This document shows, piece after piece, positions 8,627 through 17,169 of a DNA stretch of 64,000 bases (positions are counted from its first letter, which is position 1; every line of letters begins with the position of its first letter). The DNA lies in NCBI GenBank assembly GCA_050309795.1, contig JBNRMW010000012.1, positions 62,001-126,000 of the forward strand, written 5' to 3'. The DNA is from JBNRMW01 sp050309795 (GTDB lineage Bacteria; Bacillota_I; Bacilli_A; Erysipelotrichales; Erysipelotrichaceae). The notes under the pieces are model-generated. The model was not told the DNA's origin and searched no databases. It was given only the letters and a program-made list of their open reading frames with translations. Made by a program: the position numbers and the translations under genes.

Positions 8627-11600
8627 TTATTCAACAGATTTTAAGGCTTCAACCATATTAATGCGTTTAAGCTCAAAGTGCATAATCACATTAACAATCG
8701 CTGAGAATATAAATGTAATGAAGATGGCTAACACATAAGACAGCCAATGAATATGTTTTCCAAACATGAGATTGCTCACTTCAACCGTCACCATAATAAA
8801 GCGGTGGAGGTAAAAACCAACACCTAAACCAAGGAGTGCCCCAATGAGGGTGAGCCAGAGGTTTTCGCGATAAACATAGGCGGTGACTTCGTTGTCTCGA
8901 AAGCCTAAGACTTTAATCGTCGCCAGCTCTCGTTGGCGTTCGGTAATATTAACTTTGGATAAATTATACAAAACGATGAACGCTAATGCCCCAGCACTCG
9001 CCACCAAAACGATGACGACTAAGGATAAACTTCCTAATTGGTTTTCAAAAGTGGTCGCAACATCGTTTGTCGCGACGATGGTTAAAGCCGCGTCGTTTTC
9101 TAAAATACGTTCACGGATGTCCATATCCTTGGCTTTTCCGCTTGTTGTCAAATTGTACCAACTATTGCTGTAGTCCGGTTTCATTAAATGTTGTTGTTGA
9201 TAATACGTAGGGGTCATGTAGATGTAGTTGTTTACATAGTTTTCTGTAATCCCAACTACGGTGGCTGTGTAGGGATGATTATCCACATCGTCATAGTGGA
9301 TTTGATCCCCGATGCTTATTTTTAATATTTCAGCTAACTTTTCATTAATAATGACGCCATCATCCTCAAGATAAAGGGGTTCTTGACTCACGCGGTCACG
9401 CAAGACAATGTAATTTTCAAGGCCAGTACTGGATTGAGGTACCATTAACGTGGCTTCATGGAATCGATCGGAGTCTGCTTCATGTACTTTTAATGAAAGC
9501 ATGAGTACGGGTTTATAGTTAGCAATTCCGTCTTCTTGACCAAGGATGTCGTCAATATTTCGTTCTTCTGGTGCCAATTTATCGTCGAAGACGACTAAAC
9601 CATCGTAGACAAAGAGATCTTTGAATTGGTGATTACCAACCGCATCGACGCTATTTTTGATACCAAAACCGGTTAAAACCAAAGCCGTACAACCAGCAAT
9701 GCCGATAACCGTCATCCAGAAACGTTTCTTATATAAGAACAAATTACGGAAAGTGACTTTATACGAAAAGGAGATACGTCGCCACAAGGGGGTGATGCGT
9801 TCCAGTAAGATGCGTTTTCCTGCGGTCGGGGCTTTGGGTTGCATCAATTGAGCGGGGCGTTTGCCATAAATCTCGGTAAAGATGGCTGCTAGGGCGGCAC
9901 CAACGGTAGATAACAACGCAAAAATAACGGATAAACCGGCATAGAACCAATTAAACTCTAAAACCATATAGGGCATGTTATACATCATTCGATAGGCATT
10001 AATTATGACCGAAGGAAAGAAGATAAAACCAACCGCCAAGCCAAGACTAGTACCTAGTACAGCTGCGCTCAAGGCATACAGTAAATATTTACCAGCCAGC
10101 GCATTATTTTCATAACCGAGGGCTTTTAGGGTACCCATTTGGGTCCGTTCTTCTTCGACCATCCGCGTTATATTGGTTAAGGTGACCAAGGCCGCGACTA
10201 AAAAGAAGAAAACAGGGAAGACCAGAGCCACCCGACCGATTTTTTCTGCATTCTCAAACCAGGATGAATATTCAGGGTTGTTGTCTCGATTGTAAACAAA
10301 CCATTTGTCGGGGATATCGGCAATTTGACGTTCGGCTTTTAAGAGTTCGTCATCTGCTTCTTCGAGTTTACGTAAGATGTCTTCGCGTTCTTTTTCGAAG
10401 ATTGTTTTGGCTTCTTCGAATTCAATTTTGGCGTTTTCAAGATCGAGGAGACCTTGAGCAACTTTTTCGTTTAATTCGCGTTCGCCTTCATCCAATTCGA
10501 AAACGGCTTGATTGAGTTGAGCTTCGCTGTCGTCGAGTTGTTTTTGAGCTAAATCGAGTTGACGTTTCCCGTCGTCTAGTTGTTGTTTTCCAGCTTCTAG
10601 TTGGGCAGCGCCTTCTTGGTATTGACGCATGCCGTCAGCATATTGTTTTTCGCCGTCTTCATATTGTTTGAGGCCGTCGTTATATTGTTTTAATCCATCA
10701 TCGTATTGAGCTTTCGATGTTTCATAAGTAGCTTTGAGTTGATTCAGTAAATTTTGGATGGTGGCCATCATTCCTGGCGTGCCATAGGGAAGGTAGGTCT
10801 CAATATAATTGGCTGTTTCTTCGGAAAAGACTCGAATCGCCTCAATAATTTGTTGATACTGTTCTAAAGTCATATCTGGTTCAGCCGGCATATTTTGTAA
10901 AATAAGGTCCACCGCGTCGATGGCTTTTTTCATCGTATCCAGTTGTTTTTTTGCGGAGTCGAGGGTCACCTTGGATTGATCAAGCATTTGTTTTGAATAG
11001 TCGAGTTGAAGCCGAGCAGAATCTAATTGAGCCTTGGAGCTGTCGAGAGTCATTTTGGCGGTTTGATATTCATTATAGGCGGTATTGTATTTTAAATATT
11101 CTTCATTAAATTGGAGCCGTCCATTAAGGAGTTCGGTTCGTCCGCTACTGACTTCGTTGCGGCCATCGGATATTTTTTGGCGCGCTTCTTTTTCTTCGCG
11201 TAAAAGCGTAAGTTCACCTTCATTGATATCGATTTCAGCTTGGGTTAATTGTTCTTGAGCATCGACTAGTTCTTTATTCGCGAGATCTCTATTTTCTTGA
11301 AGTTCTTGTTTATTTTTTTCTAAGGTGCGTCGTAATTCGGCGGTTTCTTTGGTCATAAAGTCTTGACCAATGGTGTTGATTTCGTTTTGAACGGATTCTA
11401 CGCGTTCTACATACTCGGTACTTAGCGGAGATAAGCCTTGGGTCCCTTGAACTTGGATGAAGAGTTCGGATATTTTTTCCAGAGCAAAGTCCTGTTTCGG
11501 GATATACGCGATGAGTTGGACTTTTCCGGAGCCAATATTGGTTTGTTCTTTATCGTAACTGATATAGAGGGGGGAATGAAATTTCCCGACGATGGTATAT

Positions 11601-12115
11601 TTATTGTGTTTAAGGACATCTTGCAGCTTTTGGTCTTCAGGGGTAACAAATTCAACAGTGGATCCAATATTGAAATCAAATCCATTTAACAGTTCATCGG
11701 AAATGACGATTTCTTGTGCGTTTTGAGGTAAACGACCTTCTGTGAGATACAAGGCATTCAAGGTTTGATTTTCTGGTGCTTCAATATCTAAAGAGAACAA
11801 ACGGGTGACGATGCGTCGGTCGTTGGCGGTAATGAACAAATCGGTCCGGTACACTTCTTCTAAAATTTCAATCGAATCGATTTGTTTCACGCGATTGATT
11901 TCATGGGTATTATAGCCTAGGGGATTCATCGATCGTAGGTCCATGAGTTGATGGGTGTCGTAATATCTAGTGGCACTTAAAACCATATCGTTTTCGGCTG
12001 CACTGATTCCCGCAAAAAAACCGACTCCGAGGGCGATAATGGCGACAATCGAAATGAAACGCGATAAATTGTTTTTTAGAGTACGTAAAAACTCTTTAAG
12101 AAGCAGACTATTCAT
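8627..12115 (-). CDS. FtsX-family ABC transporter permease with giant coiled-coil ectodomain
   Basis: A 1162-residue membrane protein. One helix near residues 15-37 (FISIVAIIALGVGFFAGI) is followed by an external MacB-like region. Residues about 250-620 are a long coiled coil full of spaced repeats such as QYDDGLKQYNDGLKQYEDG and KAQLDSARLQLDYSKQML. Then comes the first FtsX block (about 640-770, three helices) and a second FtsX block at the C-terminus, with a further periplasm-like domain between them. This layout is a two-FtsX permease of the SalY/YknZ type enlarged by a YhgE/Pip-like coiled coil. Its ATG overlaps the stop of the ATPase gene by one base (TAATG), so they form one exporter. 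The substrate is unknown; an antimicrobial-peptide or envelope-stress role is a guess. Confidence 0.88.
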   Translation of the reverse strand: MNSLLLKEFLRTLKNNLSRFISIVAIIALGVGFFAGISAAENDMVLSATRYYDTHQLMDLRSMNPLGYNTHEINRVKQIDSIEILEEVYRTDLFITANDRRIVTRLFSLDIEAPENQTLNALYLTEGRLPQNAQEIVISDELLNGFDFNIGSTVEFVTPEDQKLQDVLKHNKYTIVGKFHSPLYISYDKEQTNIGSGKVQLIAYIPKQDFALEKISELFIQVQGTQGLSPLSTEYVERVESVQNEINTIGQDFMTKETAELRRTLEKNKQELQENRDLANKELVDAQEQLTQAEIDINEGELTLLREEKEARQKISDGRNEVSSGRTELLNGRLQFNEEYLKYNTAYNEYQTAKMTLDSSKAQLDSARLQLDYSKQMLDQSKVTLDSAKKQLDTMKKAIDAVDLILQNMPAEPDMTLEQYQQIIEAIRVFSEETANYIETYLPYGTPGMMATIQNLLNQLKATYETSKAQYDDGLKQYNDGLKQYEDGEKQYADGMRQYQEGAAQLEAGKQQLDDGKRQLDLAQKQLDDSEAQLNQAVFELDEGERELNEKVAQGLLDLENAKIEFEEAKTIFEKEREDILRKLEEADDELLKAERQIADIPDKWFVYNRDNNPEYSSWFENAEKIGRVALVFPVFFFLVAALVTLTNITRMVEEERTQMGTLKALGYENNALAGKYLLYALSAAVLGTSLGLAVGFIFFPSVIINAYRMMYNMPYMVLEFNWFYAGLSVIFALLSTVGAALAAIFTEIYGKRPAQLMQPKAPTAGKRILLERITPLWRRISFSYKVTFRNLFLYKKRFWMTVIGIAGCTALVLTGFGIKNSVDAVGNHQFKDLFVYDGLVVFDDKLAPEERNIDDILGQEDGIANYKPVLMLSLKVHEADSDRFHEATLMVPQSSTGLENYIVLRDRVSQEPLYLEDDGVIINEKLAEILKISIGDQIHYDDVDNHPYTATVVGITENYVNNYIYMTPTYYQQQHLMKPDYSNSWYNLTTSGKAKDMDIRERILENDAALTIVATNDVATTFENQLGSLSLVVIVLVASAGALAFIVLYNLSKVNITERQRELATIKVLGFRDNEVTAYVYRENLWLTLIGALLGLGVGFYLHRFIMVTVEVSNLMFGKHIHWLSYVLAIFITFIFSAIVNVIMHFELKRINMVEALKSVE

Positions 12116-12816
12116 TACCACTCAATCTCATCCACTGGAATTGGGTTTTCGTTGACATAATTTTCAACGACTTTTCCACTCTTCATCCGGATGACATGAT
12201 CGGCCATTTGAACGAGGGCACTGTTGTGGGTCACGATGACCACACTCATATTATTGGCTCGAGACATGTCTTGGAGTAATTTAAGGATGGATTTTCCGGT
12301 TGCGTAATCAAGGGCACCGGTTGGCTCGTCGCAAAGCAGGAGTTTTGGGTTTTTGGCTATGGCTCGCGCAATCGCCACTCGCTGTTGTTCTCCACCAGAT
12401 AGTTGGGAAGGGAAGTTTTTTAAACGTTCTTCAAGCCCGACCATTTCTAAGGCTTGTTGTGGATTTAAAGGATTTTTAGAGATTTCGGTTGCTAATTCAA
12501 CATTTTCGATAGCCGTTAGGTTTTGAACTAAATTATAAAATTGAAAGACAAAACCAATATCATGCCGACGATAATCGGTGAGTTGTTTTCGGGAGTAATC
12601 GGAGATATCTTCGCCATCAATGATCACTCTTCCAGTATCAGCGGAATCCATTCCACCAAGAATGTTTAAAACAGTGGTTTTTCCAGCCCCAGAGGCTCCA
12701 ACAATGATGCATACTTCGCCATGTTGAACTTCAAAACTGACACCATCTACGGCGACAATTTCAACTTCGCCCATGGTGTATTTTTTCTTTATATCTTGTA
12801 TGCTGATTAAACCCAT
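12115..12816 (-). CDS. ABC transporter ATP-binding protein (LolD/SalX type)
   Basis: A 233-residue ATPase. Walker A is GASGAGKT (40-47), the signature is LSGGEQQ (139-145), Walker B is LLLCDEPTGALD (159-170) and the switch His is in VIVTHN. The DEPTGALD form and length place it in the MacB/LolD/SalX group that pairs with FtsX permeases, here the next gene. The ATG at 12816 is chosen over an upstream GTG because GAGGAG lies five bases before it. It is the first gene of the two-gene exporter operon and is divergent from flavodoxin across a gap of about 240 bases. Confidence 0.93.
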   Translation of the reverse strand: MGLISIQDIKKKYTMGEVEIVAVDGVSFEVQHGEVCIIVGASGAGKTTVLNILGGMDSADTGRVIIDGEDISDYSRKQLTDYRRHDIGFVFQFYNLVQNLTAIENVELATEISKNPLNPQQALEMVGLEERLKNFPSQLSGGEQQRVAIARAIAKNPKLLLCDEPTGALDYATGKSILKLLQDMSRANNMSVVIVTHNSALVQMADHVIRMKSGKVVENYVNENPIPVDEIEW

Positions 12817-12977
12817 AATCACTCCTCTTTCGCTTTGTTATTGAAGGCTGTTAATGTCTTTTTGAAGTAGATGTCTTTATTCTAACATATGCACACAAAA
12901 TCTCTACTTTTGAAGCAAAATTATCGCCAGCGGCCCCCGATTACGATATTCTATATCCACATAAATGAACGCATGAA

Positions 12978-13006
12978 TTGACAGTTAAGTTAGTTAATGC
13001 TAACAT
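12978..13006 (+). promoter_or_regulatory. Flavodoxin promoter with a dyad in the spacer
   Basis: Consensus-like TTGACA (12978-12983), 17-base spacer, TAACAT (13001-13006). Within it GTTAG (12989-12993) is inverted as CTAAC (13000-13004), overlapping the -10. The dyad could bind a repressor; that is inference. Confidence 0.65.
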
Positions 13007-13054
13007 TTTAGTGAATAAAATACTTAGAACAAAAACATAGAAAGAGGTGCAAGT

Positions 13055-13480
13055 ATGAGTAAAGTAGCAGTAGTTTATTGGAGCGGGACTGGAAATACTG
13101 AAGAAATGGCAAACTTGGTTGCTGAAGGTGCAAGAAATGCTGGGGCAGATGTTTCCGTATTCACGGCTTCGGAATTTGTGGTCGATAGCGTAGAAGAATA
13201 TGACGCATTGGCCTTTGGTTGTCCAGCCATGGGATCGGAAGTCTTAGAAGAATGGGAGTTTCAACCAATGTGGGACGAAGCATCAAATTATTTATCAGAC
13301 AAAAATATTGTCCTATTTGGTTCGTATGACTGGGGAGATGGTGAATGGATGCGCAACTGGCAAGAAGATGCCCAAGATAAAGGGGCCGTTTTGTTAGCTG
13401 ATCCTGTATTATCTCATTTCAACCCCGAGGGCGAAGTGGTTGTACAGTTAACGCAATTAGGCGAAGAACTCGCAAAATAA
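13055..13480 (+). CDS. Flavodoxin
   Basis: A 141-residue short-chain flavodoxin, a soluble FMN electron carrier that often replaces ferredoxin. The phosphate-binding loop SGTGNTEEMA is at residues 10-19. The flavin-flanking loops appear as FGCPAMGSE and FGSYDWGDGEW, with Trp and Tyr near the isoalloxazine as in clostridial flavodoxins. A ribosome site AAGAGGTG precedes the ATG. It has its own promoter and terminator and is single-gene. A flavodoxin replacing ferredoxin is often iron-regulated, but no Fur box was recognised. Confidence 0.93.
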   Translation: MSKVAVVYWSGTGNTEEMANLVAEGARNAGADVSVFTASEFVVDSVEEYDALAFGCPAMGSEVLEEWEFQPMWDEASNYLSDKNIVLFGSYDWGDGEWMRNWQEDAQDKGAVLLADPVLSHFNPEGEVVVQLTQLGEELAK

Positions 13481-13490
13481 TGTCTTCATA

Positions 13491-13529
13491 AAAGAGGAAA
13501 CAGTAGATTCGTATTGTTTCCTCTTTTCT
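13491..13529 (+). terminator. Flavodoxin terminator
   Basis: AAAGAGGAAACA (13491-13502) pairs with TGTTTCCTCTTT, followed by further T residues. Confidence 0.85.
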
Positions 13530-13530
13530 A

Positions 13531-13560
13531 AAAAAAACGTCAGAATTTTACTGGCGTTTT
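13531..13560 (-). terminator. Terminator for the FMN-binding lipoprotein gene
   Basis: On the minus strand AAAACGCCAG pairs with CTGACGTTTT across a seven-base loop (one mismatch), followed by a T run. It lies 30 bases after the gene's stop. Confidence 0.7.
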
Positions 13561-13591
13561 ACTCACTTCAACATCTGAAATGTGTTGATGG

Positions 13592-13942
13592 TTATTTTGC
13601 TTTTTCGAGTGCGTCTTTAACGGCAGCCATGATCCCATTGGAGGTACCTGTGGCTCCGCTGGTTCCGTCAACATCTGCCGAATTTTTTTCGACGATACGG
13701 GCAGGTACTTCTTCTAAAGCGGTCACAACGGCAGGAATGTCGTTTACAGATTCGCTGTGTTCAACGACTTCTACCTTTTCGATGGCTCCGTTGTCATCAA
13801 TGGTCACTTCAACCGTGATGTCGCCCTTGAAACCGGTGCCTACACCTGTATATGTACCAGCCTTTAGACCTTCATTTGCTGGACTAGACGAACAAGCAAT
13901 GAGCAGCAGGGCTGCTACTAAAATAGTAAAGATTTTTTTCAT
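13592..13942 (-). CDS. FMN-binding domain lipoprotein
   Basis: A 116-residue lipoprotein. The signal peptide ends at LLIAC with Cys17 as the lipidation site. The mature part is a single FMN_bind domain: GLKAGTYTGVGTGFKGDI, then VDGTSGATGTS with SGAT at residues 95-98. That motif is where FMN is attached to Thr through phosphoester in related proteins (NqrC, RnfG, PplA-like). It probably sits on the outer face of the membrane as an electron carrier, perhaps in flavin-based extracellular electron transfer. Attachment would need an ApbE-type transferase, which is not in this window. AGGAGGG lies before the ATG. Confidence 0.85.
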   Translation of the reverse strand: MKKIFTILVAALLLIACSSSPANEGLKAGTYTGVGTGFKGDITVEVTIDDNGAIEKVEVVEHSESVNDIPAVVTALEEVPARIVEKNSADVDGTSGATGTSNGIMAAVKDALEKAK

Positions 13943-14025
13943 ATAAATCCCTCCTTTATTTCATTTTAAGAAAAATTTAATAAAATAACAATAAATGTTA
14001 TCCGAGAACAACTTTTTCATCCATG

Positions 14026-14053
14026 GAAAAACCTACGCACTTTCGCGTAGGTT
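14026..14053 (-). terminator. Terminator for the LEA-like gene
   Basis: AACCTACGC (14030-14038) pairs with GCGTAGGTT (14045-14053). On the minus strand the hairpin is followed by TTTTCC. Confidence 0.75.
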
Positions 14054-14064
14054 GGATGGAGCAT

Positions 14065-14484
14065 TTATTGCTCGAAATGTTCTTTTACTTCTTCAACCTT
14101 GTCTTCGACGACCTCTTTGGCGTCTTCAACTTTGTCTTCCACGACGTCTTTTACATCCTCGACTTTCTCTTCGATATCTTCTTTGACGTCTTTTGCTTTT
14201 TCTTTAGCTTCTTCACGTTTGGCTTTCATGTCTTCGACTGCTTTTCCGGCTTTTTCACCGAGATCTTTGGATACATCGACGACTTTATCAGCGACATCTT
14301 TGGAAACTTCTTTGGTTTTTTCCCAAGCAGCTCCGACTTTTTCATCAAGGTCGGTACGTTCGCGGAAATCTTCTGCTTTTTCCTTGGTGTCTTCCCAGAC
14401 TTCGCCGGCTTTTTCACCAACGTCTTTGGAAAGGTCCTTTACTTTGTCTACTACACTGGCTAGTGTTTTTTTAAGATCGATCAT
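14065..14484 (-). CDS. LEA-like / YtxH-like amphipathic repeat protein
   Basis: A 139-residue, highly charged protein made almost wholly of degenerate 11-residue-like repeats, for example SKDVGEKAGEVWEDTKEKAED, then SKDLGEKAGKAVEDMK and a Lys/Glu/Val tail with repeated VEDKVED. There are no membrane segments and no Cys. The pattern resembles group-3 late-embryogenesis-abundant proteins and the tail of YtxH general-stress proteins, which protect membranes or proteins during drying or stress. That role is inferred from composition only, and low-complexity similarity can mislead. An AGGAG site precedes the ATG. It stands alone with its own terminator. Long overlapping frames on the other strand are a by-product of its repeats. 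Confidence 0.7.
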   Translation of the reverse strand: MIDLKKTLASVVDKVKDLSKDVGEKAGEVWEDTKEKAEDFRERTDLDEKVGAAWEKTKEVSKDVADKVVDVSKDLGEKAGKAVEDMKAKREEAKEKAKDVKEDIEEKVEDVKDVVEDKVEDAKEVVEDKVEEVKEHFEQ

Positions 14485-14733
14485 ATTACTTCTCCTCCAT
14501 CTTTTTGATTTTAATGATGATTTTATTTTAACGAGTTATGGTGTTTTATGCAATTAAAACGAATCGACAATAACGTTGTTTTATTAATAAAAGATGCGGT
14601 CAATCACCGAAATGATGATAACTGGTGGAATGGTGTTCTCAATAGAAAAAAAGAAATAAAACCCCCTAATACATATAAAAATCTAGGAATACCTGCTACT
14701 TCTCCATATATAGATATAAAAGGGGAAGTAAAA

Positions 14734-15324
14734 ATGATTATACAAGAAGAAATTAAAAAATTAATCGATGACGAAAGTCAATATGGAATTTATCAAGGGA
14801 TTGAGTTTTATATTCAACATCTTCGACAACATTTGTTATCCTTGCATAAAACCGAAGCAAAACGTCAAACCCTTAGTGGTTTGAATTGGCTGGCGCGTAA
14901 ACATTTGACCTCCAGCTTAGCCTTTGATTTACGCTTAACGAAAGGGGATATTTGTTTTATCGATTTTGGGAAAGCCTATATTAACGAGGCAGGATATCAG
15001 CATTTTGGTTTAATTTTGTCTTTGGTTAATTATAAAGCTTTGGTTGTGCCGATGAGTTCGAATTCAGCGACGATTAGTAAAGCGAGTAATGTCTTGGGTG
15101 CGGGACAAGTAAAAAATCATTTATACTATATTGGAAAATTAGATGGGATGAATCGACCCTCGGTTCTTTTCTTAAATGACGCCAAGTATATCAATACCGC
15201 AAGGGTGATTGAGGTGATCGCGCATATGGACATTCATTCGACGATGTTTAAAGAAATTGAATCGCGGATTTTATCTCACATAAAACGTTATCCGTATTAT
15301 AACAGTTACAAAGCGAAAGGTTAG
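14734..15324 (+). CDS. PemK/MazF-fold protein without a visible antitoxin partner
   Basis: A 196-residue protein. Residues 1-60 are helical (IIQEEIKKLIDDES, GLNWLARKHLT). From about residue 66 it follows the MazF/PemK barrel: LTKGDICFIDFGKAYINEAGYQHFGLILS, ALVVPMSSNS, RPSVLFLNDAKYINTARVIEVIAHMD, ending in a FKEIESRI helix. In classical MazF an Arg follows the acidic turn (EQxxxRP) and helps cleave RNA; here that position reads QHFG, so the catalytic Arg seems to be missing. The start at 14734 is chosen because AGGGGAAG lies just before it; the frame is open 62 codons further upstream but that part looks non-coding. No small antitoxin gene is adjacent. It may be a diverged RNase or a non-catalytic relative. 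Confidence 0.6.
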   Translation: MIIQEEIKKLIDDESQYGIYQGIEFYIQHLRQHLLSLHKTEAKRQTLSGLNWLARKHLTSSLAFDLRLTKGDICFIDFGKAYINEAGYQHFGLILSLVNYKALVVPMSSNSATISKASNVLGAGQVKNHLYYIGKLDGMNRPSVLFLNDAKYINTARVIEVIAHMDIHSTMFKEIESRILSHIKRYPYYNSYKAKG

Positions 15325-15371
15325 GCTTTCTCAAGGCTTTAAGTTGCCCTTAAAAACAATCGTCAATAAGG

Positions 15372-15377
15372 TATAAT
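15372..15377 (+). promoter_or_regulatory. Candidate -10 box for the tilS operon
   Basis: TATAAT lies 15 bases before the tilS ATG. The nearest TTG-like -35 (TTGCCC, 15344) is 22 bases upstream, longer than ideal. Confidence 0.35.
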
Positions 15378-15392
15378 AGACGGGGTGATGTT

Positions 15393-16598
15393 ATGGCGAC
15401 GTATTGGATTGTTGGTGTATCCGGGGGACCGGACTCCATGGCGCTTTTGGATCAATTACGGATTGAAAAGCGCTCTTTAGTCGTGGTTCATGTGAATTAT
15501 CATCAACGAGAGAGTGCTCAACGCGACCAAGACCTTGTTGAAAAGTATTGTCAACAATATCAAATACCTTGTGTGGTGTTTGATGGCTCCAATTTAGGGC
15601 CGGGTAATTTCCAAGATTTGGCTCGACGTTTTCGCTATGAAGCTTTTCGCGAGGTGTACGTTGCCTATGGTGCACAGCGATTGGTCTTAGGTCACCATTT
15701 AGACGATCAATATGAAACAATCTTGTTTGAACTCTTGAGCCAGCGTAAACCTAATTATTTAGGGATGCGAAAATATAGCCGTATCCAAAAAATGTTGGTT
15801 TACCGACCGTTATTAGAGACTAGCAAAGAAGAATTGGTGGCTTATTGTCAACAACATCATGTTGAGTATGGAATTGATGAAAGCAATCTCGATCGAACCT
15901 ATACACGCAATCAAATACGGCAGGTCTTGAAAGATTTTACCCAAGAAGATAAGCAATTGTTATTGGCGTATCGATGCCATTATGGTCGCATCCGTAAACA
16001 ACAAAATAAAGAGGTCCAAAGGTTTCTACGGACTCAATCCTCGCGCATCGATCTTCAAGCGTATCTATTGCTTGAGGACCGGATTCGGCTACTTGTTTTG
16101 AGGGCGTTTTTTAATGACCATCAAATCGATACCCATGAAAGGTCTTTCAGATTCTTTAAAGATTTAGATGATAAAATAAAACGCGGTTCGCATTTTGATC
16201 AAATGATCGATGATAACTTGATGCTTCGCTTGGAATATGGTTATATATTTATGGTTGCCACAACCAAAGCATCGTATGAGTATGTTTTAGATAAGGTTGA
16301 ATATTTTGAAACACCATATTTCAAAGTTCAAGCCACGGGACCAAGTCACTGTGCGTTGACCTTATCTGAATCTGATTTTCCAATTACGATTCGTAGTCCA
16401 AAACCAGACGATGAGATTCACATGAGATTTGGACATAAGAAAGTCAACCGATTTTTTATCGATCGGAAAATTGGCAAACACGAACGGCAGCTTTGGCCGG
16501 TGGTAGAGAATGCCACAAAAGAGGTCATTTTTGTGACAAATCTGGGCTGTGATATCAATCATTACTCTACAAAACCAAGCCTATATGTGGTAAAATAG
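15393..16598 (+). CDS. tilS: tRNA(Ile)-lysidine synthetase
   Basis: A 401-residue enzyme that uses ATP to attach lysine to C34 of the CAU-anticodon tRNA(Ile), changing it to read AUA. The PP-loop SGGPDS is at residues 10-15, followed by VVHVNYHQRES and LGHHLDDQYETILFELL, all typical of TilS. The C-terminal TilS domain is shorter than in Bacillus (ends IRSPKPDDEI, VNRFFIDRKIG). It opens the run tilS-hpt-ftsH, an arrangement conserved across Bacillota, and is essential in nearly all bacteria. Confidence 0.93.
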   Translation: MATYWIVGVSGGPDSMALLDQLRIEKRSLVVVHVNYHQRESAQRDQDLVEKYCQQYQIPCVVFDGSNLGPGNFQDLARRFRYEAFREVYVAYGAQRLVLGHHLDDQYETILFELLSQRKPNYLGMRKYSRIQKMLVYRPLLETSKEELVAYCQQHHVEYGIDESNLDRTYTRNQIRQVLKDFTQEDKQLLLAYRCHYGRIRKQQNKEVQRFLRTQSSRIDLQAYLLLEDRIRLLVLRAFFNDHQIDTHERSFRFFKDLDDKIKRGSHFDQMIDDNLMLRLEYGYIFMVATTKASYEYVLDKVEYFETPYFKVQATGPSHCALTLSESDFPITIRSPKPDDEIHMRFGHKKVNRFFIDRKIGKHERQLWPVVENATKEVIFVTNLGCDINHYSTKPSLYVVK

Positions 16599-16621
16599 CC
16601 AAATCTGAAGGAGAGAAATAG

Positions 16622-17158
16622 ATGCATCAAGACATAAAAAAGATTATCGTATCCAGAGAACAAATCCAAGCTCGCGCCAGTGAATTAGCGAGGGAAATTG
16701 AAGGAGCCTACCACAATCAAAAAGCGCCAATTTTTATCGCTTTGTTGAAGGGTTCGGTTCCATTTTTAGCGGAACTCATTACGCATATGAATTTAGATAT
16801 TGAAATCGATTTTATGGATGTTTCCTCCTATGAAGGAACGGAATCTATCGGCGATGTCCGCATAATTAAAGATTTAAATAAATCGATTAAAGGGGAGAAT
16901 ATCCTTTTGGTCGAAGATATTATAGACACTGGTCGAACCGTTCATGAAGTTACAAAACTACTATTTAATAAAGGGGCTTCCAGTGTGAAGACATGTACTT
17001 TATTGGATAAACCTTCCCGAAGAGTGGTTGAAGTCCCCGTTGATTTTGTTGGATTTGAGATTGAAAATGAATTTGTTGTGGGCTTCGGACTCGATTTTAA
17101 TGAAAAATATCGTCAATTACCGTATGTTGGCGTCTTAAAAGATGAGCTGTATCAGTAA
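16622..17158 (+). CDS. hpt: Hypoxanthine phosphoribosyltransferase
   Basis: A 178-residue purine salvage enzyme making IMP or GMP from hypoxanthine or guanine and PRPP. The PRPP-binding motif VEDIIDTGRT is at residues 97-106, with LLKGSVPFLAEL and DFMDVSSYEG before it and VGFGLDFNEKYRQLPYVG at the end. AAGGAG lies before the ATG. It sits 23 bases after tilS and 12 before ftsH, an operon order shared with Bacillus and its relatives. Confidence 0.95.
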   Translation: MHQDIKKIIVSREQIQARASELAREIEGAYHNQKAPIFIALLKGSVPFLAELITHMNLDIEIDFMDVSSYEGTESIGDVRIIKDLNKSIKGENILLVEDIIDTGRTVHEVTKLLFNKGASSVKTCTLLDKPSRRVVEVPVDFVGFEIENEFVVGFGLDFNEKYRQLPYVGVLKDELYQ

Positions 17159-17169
17159 AGGAGATTTGA

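Noticed and set aside
12817..13054. Search for a small RNA or tRNA in the exporter-flavodoxin gap
   Set aside because: Only promoter-like elements were found; no cloverleaf or terminator-bounded transcript.
14023..14557. Two long plus-strand open frames opposite the LEA-like gene, one Phe/Asp-rich, one Ser/Thr-rich
   Set aside because: They arise from the repetitive GAA/GTC-type codons on the minus strand, have no ribosome sites and extreme composition.
14579..14592. Perfect 14-base AT palindrome
   Set aside because: Short, AT-only and expected by chance in such DNA; no link to a promoter seen.
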